From JANNOG01 sp050329415 (lineage in GTDB: Bacteria > Actinomycetota > Actinomycetes > Actinomycetales > JBBAYJ01), in contig JBHJOS010000128.1 of NCBI GenBank assembly GCA_050329415.1, forward strand, positions 1-9,588: a DNA stretch of 9,588 bases. The letters run 5' to 3'. The notes under the pieces were generated by a model. That model worked only from the letters and a program-made list of their open reading frames with translations, did no database searches and was not told the DNA's origin. Positions 1 through 5,640 of the stretch are shown in pieces. The position numbers were made by a program, and so were the translations under genes. Numbering within the stretch: position 1 is the stretch's first letter; every line of letters starts with the position of its first letter.

Positions 1-1065
1 GTGCTCTACCCCGCGGGCACGAACACGTCCAGCCACAGCGGTGCCCAGTTCGAGATGCCGATCCCGGGTGCGGCCACCTATGACGCGGGCGACGGCACGA
101 TCACGGGCACGGCTCACGACGAGCTGTACCTGAGCTACCGCGTCCGAGTGGAGGACGGCTTCGACTGGGCACAGGGGGGCAAGCTCCCCGGCCTCATGGC
201 GAACGACGCTGCGAACTACCCGGAGGACAGCAACGAGGTGTCGGCCAGGCTCATGTGGCGGGCCGGCGGCAAGCTCGAGTTCTACCTGCACACCGAGAGC
301 GACCCGCGTGAGCGGTTGCTGTGGGACAACGTTCCCGGCGTCGGGCATGCCGAGCTCACTCAGGGCGAATGGCAGACCCTCCAGGTCCGCATCAAGCTCA
401 ACACGCCCGGCCGGGCCGACGGGATCTGGCAGGGGTGGATCGACGGCCGACTGGCTGCCGACTACCGGGACCTGACGTTCCGCAGCTCCCCGGACGCCAA
501 TCTCAACGCCGTCTTCTTCAGCACGTTCCACGGTGGCTCGAGCGGCTCGGCCAGCTCGCCCGAGGAGATCTGGTGGCCTGACCGCGACGGGTACATCTGG
601 TTCGACGACTTCCTCGTCGACGACACCGCCGGGGCAGGGACGGGCACAGCCCGCCCGCCGACGTCGCCAGGCCCGTCAGCGAGGCAGGCGAGCCAGTCGC
701 CGGCCCCCCCGGCCGCCTCGCCCTCGGCCGCCTCGCCCGCGGCGGTCCCGCCGCCGTCGACGGCCCCGTCCGGCTCGACCCCGTGCAGCGCGAGCTACGA
801 GGTGGTCAACACCTGGTCGGGCGGCTTCAAGGCGATCATCACCGTGTCCGCCGGCGCCACCGGGCTCGACGGATGGGCCGTGGCCTGGGACGGCGGCACG
901 CCGATCGACCGGCATTGGGGTGCCGAGCTCACCGCCTCCGGCGGCCGGGTCGTCGCGACGGACGCTTCGTACAACGGCGACATCGACGCCGGCAGCAGCC
1001 GCACCTTCGGGCTCGTCGCCTCCGGGTCGCCTGATGCTCCCCAACTCACCTGCACCGCCTCGTAG
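1..1065 (+). CDS. Polysaccharide lyase family 14-like protein with C-terminal CBM2, 5'-truncated
   Basis: A secreted polysaccharide-degrading enzyme cut by the left window edge; the reading frame is open from base 1, so the first GTG is probably internal and the signal peptide is missing. Visible residues 1-207 look like a PL14-type beta-jellyroll lyase: GGKLPGL (59-65), SARLMWR (81-87), the W..L..R..LNTPG stretch (124-137), FFSTFHGG (172-179) and the closing YIWFDDF (198-204). PL14 enzymes cleave uronic-acid polysaccharides by beta-elimination, but I cannot assign substrate or catalytic residues here. A low-complexity Pro/Ser/Ala linker (about 208-260) leads to a CBM2 (262-351) bounded by Cys262 and Cys351, with Trp272, Trp306 and Tyr324 at the usual cellulose-binding aromatic positions. 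The gene is followed 147 bp later by a GH6 cellulase on the same strand, consistent with joint attack on plant cell walls. Lyase activity is inferred; the CBM2 is firm. Confidence 0.85.
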   Translation: MLYPAGTNTSSHSGAQFEMPIPGAATYDAGDGTITGTAHDELYLSYRVRVEDGFDWAQGGKLPGLMANDAANYPEDSNEVSARLMWRAGGKLEFYLHTESDPRERLLWDNVPGVGHAELTQGEWQTLQVRIKLNTPGRADGIWQGWIDGRLAADYRDLTFRSSPDANLNAVFFSTFHGGSSGSASSPEEIWWPDRDGYIWFDDFLVDDTAGAGTGTARPPTSPGPSARQASQSPAPPAASPSAASPAAVPPPSTAPSGSTPCSASYEVVNTWSGGFKAIITVSAGATGLDGWAVAWDGGTPIDRHWGAELTASGGRVVATDASYNGDIDAGSSRTFGLVASGSPDAPQLTCTAS

Positions 1066-1109
1066 GACTGATGCTGACGTGGGACGAGCGGTCGGACCCT
1101 GCGTGGACC

Positions 1110-1123
1110 TGGGAGCGCCCCGA
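1110..1123 (+). promoter_or_regulatory. CebR/CelR-like cellobiose-responsive operator candidate
   Basis: TGGGAGCGCCCCGA matches the actinobacterial CebR/CelR LacI-family palindrome TGGGAGCGCTCCCA at 12 of 14 positions, with the left half-site intact. It lies in the 147-bp gap upstream of the GH6 cellulase, 89 bp before its start codon, where a repressor relieved by cellobiose would act. The right half-site is degraded, and a chance 12/14 match also occurs inside the GH5 coding region (4622-4635), so the score alone is weak. The support comes from location and from the known role of this operator in front of actinomycete cellulase genes. Confidence 0.5.
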
Positions 1124-1196
1124 ACGCCCGCGGCGCGCCTTCCTCGCCACCCGGCCGGGGGTCCGTGTCAGAAGCCGAACGGAAGCAGCCTGACCC

Positions 1197-1205
1197 AGGA
1201 AAGGA
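1197..1205 (+). promoter_or_regulatory. Ribosome binding site of the GH6 gene (decides the start)
   Basis: AGGAAAGGA lies 7 bases before ATG 1213. It supports that ATG over an in-frame GTG at 1165, which would add 16 charged residues in front of the signal peptide and place this site inside the coding region. Confidence 0.75.
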
Positions 1206-1212
1206 CGTCGTC

Positions 1213-2628
1213 ATGACAGGAGACTCTCCCCGGACCGGAGCCCGCCGGCTCATGGTCGGGCTCGCGGCGACCACCGTCGCCGCCACCGGCGTGGCCCTGT
1301 TCGCCGGTGTGCCCTCGTACTCGTCGGTCTCGAGCCCCGGCTCGCTGTACGTCGACACCCAGACAAGCGCGGCGGCGTGGGTGGCCGACAACCCGAACGA
1401 TCCGAAGGCGTCGGTCATCGCGGACCGGATCGCCTCCCGGTCCGTCGCGCGATGGTTCGGTGACTGGAACGGCGACCCACGCGACGAGGTCTCCGAGTAC
1501 GTGGCTCGAGCGGAGGCGGCAGGGGCTGTGCCGACACTGGTCGTCTACAACATCCCCGATCGTGACTGCGGCAACCACAGCGCGGGCGGCGCCGTGAACT
1601 TCGCCGAGTACGACGCCTGGATCGCGCGATTCGCCTCGGCCCTGGGCGACGGCCCCGCCATCGTCATGCTGGAACCCGACGCGATCGCGCTCAACGCCTG
1701 CGCCGGCAGCGACCGCAACGGCGCCCTCGCCCGGGCAGTGAGGACGATCAAGGGCGCCGGTGACGACGTGCGCGTCTACCTGGACGCCGGGCACTCCGAC
1801 TGGGTCGGTGCGGAGGAGATCGCGAGCCGTCTCGAGGACGCCGGCGTCAGGGACGGTGACGGCTTCTACACGAACATGTCCAACTACCGCAGCACCCCGG
1901 ACGAGGCCGCCTTCGGTCTCCGGATCCTCGACGCCCTGGGGAACTCGGACGACCTGGGCCAGATCATCGACGTCTCACGGAACGGGAACGGCCCCGCCCC
2001 GGACGGTCAGTGGTGCGACCCAGCGGGCCGCGCAGTCGGCGCGGACCCGACCCTGGACACCGGAATCGGTCACGTCGATGCCCTGCTGTGGGCCAAGCCT
2101 CCGGGCGAGGCCGACGGCTGCCGCGCCGCTGCGGGCACCTTCGTCCCGGACATCGCCTACGAGCTGGTGGTCAACGCGGGCGGAGCATCGACTCCGCGGC
2201 CCACGGCCACGCCGTCCGCCACGCCGTCCGCCACGCGATCGGCTACGCCGTCGGCAACGCCGTCCGCCACCCAGTCCGCCACCCAGTCCGCAACCCCGTC
2301 CGGTGCGCCTTCCGCCACGGGGTCGACGACCGCGGAGCCGACGTCTCCCGGAGGCGGCCAGGGCAGCTGCCGCGCCGACTACCGGGTGACGAAGGAATGG
2401 GACAGCGGGTTCCGGGCTGAGGTCGACGTCACGGGTGCGAACCGCGGCTGGGAGCTGACCTGGACGTTCTCCAGCGGCGAGCGGATCGAGCGCCTGTGGG
2501 ACGGCGGACTCACGTCGTCCGGCAGCTCGGTGCGGGTCCGCAACGCCGACTGGAACGCCTCCGGTGACGCGACCGTCGGGTTCGTGGCCACGGGTGACCC
2601 CGGTCCGGTCACCGTGACCTGCCGCTGA
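1213..2628 (+). CDS. Secreted GH6 cellulase (endoglucanase/cellobiohydrolase) with C-terminal CBM2
   Basis: A 471-aa inverting beta-1,4-glucanase that hydrolyses cellulose outside the cell. Residues 1-32 form a signal peptide: RR at 11-12, then a hydrophobic Ala/Val/Leu stretch. The twin Arg is not a clear Tat motif. The GH6 catalytic domain spans about 44-322, opening with LYVDTQTSAAAWV and carrying RDCG (Asp118), LEPDAI (Asp156, the proton donor by comparison with Thermobifida Cel6A), DAGHSDW (Asp191), SRNGNGPAP (255-263), WCDP and KPPGEADG (Glu299, Asp301). Cys119/163 and Cys268/303 fit the two conserved disulfides. A Thr/Pro/Ser/Ala repeat linker (about 326-384) joins a CBM2 (386-470) closed by Cys386 and Cys470 with Trp396, Trp429 and Trp447 exposed. 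The domain length resembles endo-type GH6 enzymes, but exo versus endo action cannot be settled from loops alone. A CebR-like operator lies upstream and a strong hairpin 18 bp downstream. Confidence 0.96.
   Translation: MTGDSPRTGARRLMVGLAATTVAATGVALFAGVPSYSSVSSPGSLYVDTQTSAAAWVADNPNDPKASVIADRIASRSVARWFGDWNGDPRDEVSEYVARAEAAGAVPTLVVYNIPDRDCGNHSAGGAVNFAEYDAWIARFASALGDGPAIVMLEPDAIALNACAGSDRNGALARAVRTIKGAGDDVRVYLDAGHSDWVGAEEIASRLEDAGVRDGDGFYTNMSNYRSTPDEAAFGLRILDALGNSDDLGQIIDVSRNGNGPAPDGQWCDPAGRAVGADPTLDTGIGHVDALLWAKPPGEADGCRAAAGTFVPDIAYELVVNAGGASTPRPTATPSATPSATRSATPSATPSATQSATQSATPSGAPSATGSTTAEPTSPGGGQGSCRADYRVTKEWDSGFRAEVDVTGANRGWELTWTFSSGERIERLWDGGLTSSGSSVRVRNADWNASGDATVGFVATGDPGPVTVTCR
2209..2304 (+). 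repeat. 12-bp tandem repeat encoding the TPSA linker of the GH6 enzyme
   Basis: Eight imperfect 12-bp units (consensus ACGCCGTCCGCC) encode TPSA/TQSA/TRSA tetrapeptides at residues 333-364, the flexible and probably glycosylated linker between the catalytic domain and CBM2. Unit changes keep the reading frame, so linker length can vary between strains. Confidence 0.85.
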
Positions 2629-2646
2629 GCCCGCCAGGGAGATCGA

Positions 2647-2675
2647 GCCGGCGGGCCCGGCCCGGGCCCGCCGGC
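2647..2675 (+). terminator. All-G/C hairpin terminator after the GH6 gene
   Basis: A perfect inverted repeat begins 18 bp after the GH6 stop codon: left arm 2647-2660 and right arm 2662-2675, with one central base, no mismatch and not a single A or T. There is no U-tract after it, as is common for actinobacterial intrinsic terminators. It would separate the cellulase transcript from gene A. Confidence 0.75.
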
Positions 2676-2996
2676 CAGGGCGGTCATCCGACAGAGGCGT
2701 TCGTGGCGTCGACGGCGGTTCACGCCCCCGGCGGTGGGCGGGGGCGGCCTCCTGAGGCGTCCGGTGGGTCCGGACGCCTGACGAGGAAGTGGACCCGCTC
2801 CCCGTCGATCCGGATCGGGACGCGGCGCCGAGGATTCCCTCAGTCCGGCCCCTCCCGGTCGCTGCCGCAGTGGTCCCCTGGGTCCACCCTCGCGGCGCCG
2901 CCGGGTCCCGCGTGGGGGGAGCCGGACCCCGGAGGGGCGGTCGCCCTCGGGACGAGACCCGCGGCCGTCGCCGGACGGGAGGTGACGTGTGCAGCC

Positions 2997-3004
2997 AAGG
3001 AGGA
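2997..3004 (+). promoter_or_regulatory. Ribosome binding site of gene A (decides the start)
   Basis: AAGGAGGA, a near-perfect Shine-Dalgarno, ends 4 bases before ATG 3009. It overrules the longer in-frame reading from 2703, whose extra 102 residues lack any domain-like character. Confidence 0.9.
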
Positions 3005-3008
3005 TTTC

Positions 3009-4142
3009 ATGCCCGAGCAACCCGAGCAACCCGAGCAACCCGAGCAACCCGAGCGGCCCGACGCGGTCGACAGTGGCCCCGCCCGCCTCTGGGCGGAGGA
3101 CGACATCCCGGAGCTGTCGGCCGAGGAGCTCGACTCGCAACTCAACCTGCTGGTGCAGAGCCTCGCGGACGTGCTGCCGGACGAGGTCGCCACCTACGCC
3201 CGCCGGGCAATCGTGGACCAGCGGCGTCACGACGCGGCGGCGGCGGTGGCCTTTGCGCTGCTGCGGTCCCGGGTCCCGGCGACGGACGACGAGCTGGCCG
3301 TTCTCGCCGAGTGTCTCGGCGCTGCGGGTGGTTCCCCGGAGATCGTCACCGATCTCGTCCGGGCGCCGACGGAGCGGCTCTTCCCCTTCGACATGGTGGC
3401 CTACCCGGAACTGCTGACCTGGCAGGACGACGAGGACGCCACCGAGGCGCCACCGCCGCCGGGAGAGCGGGTGATCGACACGGACCGGACCGTCCTGGAA
3501 CGCGTCGTGGTCGACGGGGTGCTCGGCGTCTGGCGGTCCTGGCGGCTGCCGGGGACGGACACGCCTTGGCCGCCGGCGAGGCCGGTCTACCTCGTCGAGG
3601 TGTCCGGCGCCCAGGCTCTTTCCGAGGTGCTCGCCCGGGCATACGGCGACCCCTCGGTGTGCGGTGATCCGGGCGGGCCGGTCGTCGAGGCCTACGTCAG
3701 CGGTGCGGCACTGCCTGCCCTCCTGCGCAGCGTCCAGCTCAGCGGCGATCTCGTTCACGAGGGCGACGGCGCCGTCAGCTTCCGGTTCGCCGACGTGTTC
3801 GAGGGGGAGCCCGGCCCGGACGGCCGCCCCCCGAACGTCGTGCCGGTTCCCGAGGGCGACGCCGACCGGATGGTGTCGTATCTCATGTCGGGCTCTCCCC
3901 TGATGGTCGCCGACAGCGGGGGAGACGACGTGCTCGATCCGGAGCGGGTCGGTGCCGTGCCCCTGGACCTGCGGACCGACGGGGAGTGGGTGTGGTCGGA
4001 CGCCACCGCCTACTACCTCGCCGAGCACCGGGTGGCGCCCCCGGCCGACTTCCGGTCCCACATCGACGCGCGGGGCGCCGTCGCCCCCGCCGTGCCCGAC
4101 GTTCGCCGCCACCAGGCGGTGGCCTGGCTGCAGACCGAGTGA
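3009..4142 (+). CDS. Gene A: uncharacterised acidic protein, paralog of gene B
   Basis: A 377-aa cytosolic protein with no signal peptide or membrane segment; I do not recognise a named family. Residues 2-16 are a PEQ repeat. Residues about 37-130 look helical (LSAEELDSQLNLLVQSLADV, ATYARRAIVDQRRHDAAAAV), then comes an acidic Pro-rich linker (139-156). The C-terminal part (about 160-377) contains GVWRSWR (173-179), PWP (186-188), VYLVEVS (193-199), ADVF (261-264), DVLDP (307-311) and RTDGEWVWSDATAYYLAEH (322-340). The same blocks in the same order occur in gene B (6820-7875), which overlaps a toxin gene: 17 of 28 residues identical around WRSWR and 24 of 47 around the RTDG block. By that link I infer an immunity-type or toxin-accessory role, but no toxin adjoins gene A, and a link to its cellulase neighbours is equally unproven. 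It has its own strong Shine-Dalgarno and sits behind a terminator, so it is probably its own transcription unit. Confidence 0.85.
   Translation: MPEQPEQPEQPEQPERPDAVDSGPARLWAEDDIPELSAEELDSQLNLLVQSLADVLPDEVATYARRAIVDQRRHDAAAAVAFALLRSRVPATDDELAVLAECLGAAGGSPEIVTDLVRAPTERLFPFDMVAYPELLTWQDDEDATEAPPPPGERVIDTDRTVLERVVVDGVLGVWRSWRLPGTDTPWPPARPVYLVEVSGAQALSEVLARAYGDPSVCGDPGGPVVEAYVSGAALPALLRSVQLSGDLVHEGDGAVSFRFADVFEGEPGPDGRPPNVVPVPEGDADRMVSYLMSGSPLMVADSGGDDVLDPERVGAVPLDLRTDGEWVWSDATAYYLAEHRVAPPADFRSHIDARGAVAPAVPDVRRHQAVAWLQTE
3012..3056 (+). repeat. 9-bp tandem repeat at the start of gene A
   Basis: Four identical copies of CCCGAGCAA (3012-3047), then a diverged fifth, CCCGAGCGG, directly follow the ATG and encode PEQPEQPEQPEQPER. 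Because the unit is 9 bp, gain or loss of copies keeps the frame. Gene B has no such repeat. Confidence 0.92.
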
Positions 4143-4226
4143 GCGGACCGCCCGCCGGCAGTCCCGGGATCCCGACCGCCGTCGATGCCTAGGACACTCC
4201 TTGGAGGGTCGGCCCCGGCCTGGCCA

Positions 4227-4244
4227 CCCGACCACCGGGTCGGG
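4227..4244 (+). promoter_or_regulatory. Hairpin directly upstream of the GH5 start codon
   Basis: CCCGACC (4227-4233) pairs perfectly with GGTCGGG (4238-4244) around a 4-base loop and ends 11 bases before ATG 4256, where a Shine-Dalgarno would normally be; none is visible there. An upstream GGTCGG (4207-4212) could pair instead with 4228-4233, giving two exclusive folds. A translational control role is speculative; in DNA this GC-rich a 7-bp stem can arise by chance. Confidence 0.3.
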
Positions 4245-4255
4245 ACAGTCGACTC

Positions 4256-5536
4256 ATGTCCGAGTCACGGCACCTCTGGTCACGCGCCCGGTTCGGGGCG
4301 GTGGGCGCGGCGCTGGCGGCTGCGTGCCTCCTGATCGCGGGTTGTGCCTCACCTGCCGACACACTCGCCGACCTCCGGGCCCGCAGTGAGCCGGGTGCGG
4401 TCGTCCCCCCGCCATCTGGTCCCGGGGCGTCGGCTCCGGCGGCTCCGGCAGCGGGCGAGAGTCCACCGGGGCCGCCGGCCGCAGAGCCCGCCGCCCTGCC
4501 GTCCGAGGGCCGCTTCGCGACCGCCGGAGCCTCGATCGTCGACCACCGTGGTCGCCCGGTGCAGTTCAAGGGCGTCAACTGGTTCGGTCTGGAGACGGCC
4601 GACTGCGCCCCGCACGGCCTGTGGGCGCGCTCCCTCGACGAGGTGATGGACCAGATCGCCGAGGAGGGGTTCACCCTGATCCGGCTGCCGTTCTCCAACC
4701 AGTGCCTCGAGGGCGTGGAGCCCAGCACCATCGACACCAGCCGGAACCCGGACCTGGTCGGGCTCGACGCCCTGGAGCTCATGGACGCCGTGGTGGCCGC
4801 CGCCGCCGAGCGCGAGATCAGCGTGCTCCTGGACCGGCACCGTCCCGGCTACTCGGAGCAGAGCGAGCTCTGGTACACCGCGGACTACCCGGAGGAGCGG
4901 TGGATCGAGGACTGGGTGATGCTGGCGGAGCACTACCGGGACGACCCGACCGTCGTCGGGGCCGACCTGCACAACGAGCCCCACGGAGACGCCTGCTGGG
5001 GATGCGGCGACCCCGACCGCGACTGGCGGGCCGCAGCCGAGCGGGCCGGCGACGCCATCGGCGAGGTCAACCCCGAGTGGCTGATCGTCGTCGAGGGCGT
5101 CGAGGCACAGGCGGACGGGACCACGACGTGGTGGGGCGGCGGGCTCGCCGACGTCCGCGACGCGCCGGTCGAGCTGCAGGTGCCCGGCCGAGTCGTCTAC
5201 TCGGCGCACGACTACCCGGCCACGGTCGCCCGGCAGGACTGGTTCGACGACGCCGACTACCCGGCCAACCTGCCGACGCTCTGGCAGGAGCGCTGGGGCT
5301 ACCTCGTCGACGAGGGCATCGCGCCGGTCCTGATGGGCGAGTTCGGCACCGAGTTCGAGACCGAGTCCGACCGGCAGTGGCTCGCGACCCTCGTGGCGTA
5401 CCTGGACGAGCGGGAGATGAGCTACGCCTACTGGTCGTGGAACCCCAACTCCGGCGACACCGGCGGCCTGGTCGCCGAGGACTGGAGCACCCCCGAGCGC
5501 GCCAAGCTGGACGCCCTGGCGCCGCTGCTGGACTGA
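4256..5536 (+). CDS. GH5 (subfamily 1-like) endoglucanase, predicted lipoprotein
   Basis: A 426-aa retaining beta-1,4-endoglucanase. Residues 1-30 form a lipoprotein signal: a basic N-region, a hydrophobic core and the lipobox LIAGC with Cys30 as the lipidation site, so the mature enzyme should be anchored to the outer face of the membrane. A Pro/Ala/Gly spacer (about 48-83) would carry the catalytic domain through the wall. The (beta/alpha)8 GH5 domain (about 86-426) closely resembles Acidothermus E1: GVNWFGLET (106-114), HGLW (120-123), IRLPFSN (142-148), DRHRP (193-197), DLHNEPH (237-243; Glu241 the acid/base), ACWGCGDP (246-253), VYSAHDY (314-320), MGEFGT (360-365; Glu362 the nucleophile) and WSWNPNSGDTGG (393-404). 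No CBM is present, unlike the neighbouring GH6 and PL14-like proteins. No Shine-Dalgarno precedes ATG 4256. A GGAGGG at 4203-4208 would fit an in-frame CTG start at 4220, adding 12 residues; the ATG is preferred. Confidence 0.95.
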   Translation: MSESRHLWSRARFGAVGAALAAACLLIAGCASPADTLADLRARSEPGAVVPPPSGPGASAPAAPAAGESPPGPPAAEPAALPSEGRFATAGASIVDHRGRPVQFKGVNWFGLETADCAPHGLWARSLDEVMDQIAEEGFTLIRLPFSNQCLEGVEPSTIDTSRNPDLVGLDALELMDAVVAAAAEREISVLLDRHRPGYSEQSELWYTADYPEERWIEDWVMLAEHYRDDPTVVGADLHNEPHGDACWGCGDPDRDWRAAAERAGDAIGEVNPEWLIVVEGVEAQADGTTTWWGGGLADVRDAPVELQVPGRVVYSAHDYPATVARQDWFDDADYPANLPTLWQERWGYLVDEGIAPVLMGEFGTEFETESDRQWLATLVAYLDEREMSYAYWSWNPNSGDTGGLVAEDWSTPERAKLDALAPLLD

Positions 5537-5628
5537 GCCCGGTCAACTCGTCTCGACATCGGGGCAACCTTTCGGCTGCGCCCAGCGACCAGAAGGTCAC
5601 ACCGGGCATCCGAGCCCGGCCCGAGGCC

Positions 5629-5634
5629 GGAGGG
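5629..5634 (+). promoter_or_regulatory. Ribosome binding site of the PAS-LuxR gene (decides the start)
   Basis: GGAGGG lies 6 bases before ATG 5641 and fixes the start. The same frame is open far upstream through the GH5 gene, but there it encodes only Arg-rich antiframe sequence. Confidence 0.85.
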
Positions 5635-5640
5635 AGCAGC

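Larger units (their letters stand above)
2629..3008. other. 380-bp intergenic region between the GH6 gene and gene A
   Basis: This gap holds the GH6 terminator hairpin near its left end and the Shine-Dalgarno of gene A at its right end. The plus-strand frame of gene A stays open back to 2703, but that stretch reads as Arg/Pro/Gly-rich noise. On the minus strand, a short open stretch ending at a stop at 2720-2722 reads in part IRIDGERVHFLVRRPD; it has no start codon and could be a gene remnant or chance. I see no clear promoter, RNA gene or mobile element here. Confidence 0.6.

Noticed and set aside
2209..2304. Tandem repeats as a possible CRISPR array
   Set aside because: The units are 12 bp, contiguous, in frame and encode a TPSA linker; there are no spacers. 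The 9-bp (3012-3056) and 6-bp (9471-9500) repeats are rejected for the same reason.
2703..3008. N-terminal extension of gene A by 102 residues
   Set aside because: A near-perfect Shine-Dalgarno sits 4 bases before ATG 3009, and the extension is Arg/Pro/Gly-rich without domain character. It also begins within 30 bp of the GH6 terminator hairpin.
4165..4174. CGGGATCCCG palindrome after gene A as a terminator
   Set aside because: A 10-bp palindrome without loop space makes a poor hairpin, the arms do not extend, and such palindromes are expected by chance in this composition.
2379..4235. A 618-codon open frame on the minus strand
   Set aside because: It lies opposite gene A and the end of the GH6 gene, is Arg/Gly/Pro-rich, and arises because GC-rich codons on one strand leave the antisense frame free of stops. 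The sense products have domains and ribosome binding sites.
4622..4635. TGGGCGCGCTCCCT, another 12/14 match to the CebR operator
   Set aside because: It lies well inside the GH5 coding region, encoding part of GLWARSLDE that is conserved in the enzyme family, so it is most likely chance.
4621..5640. Extension of the PAS-LuxR frame back through the GH5 gene
   Set aside because: It is an out-of-frame shadow of the GH5 domain, dominated by Arg and Gly. ATG 5641 has GGAGGG 6 bases upstream.
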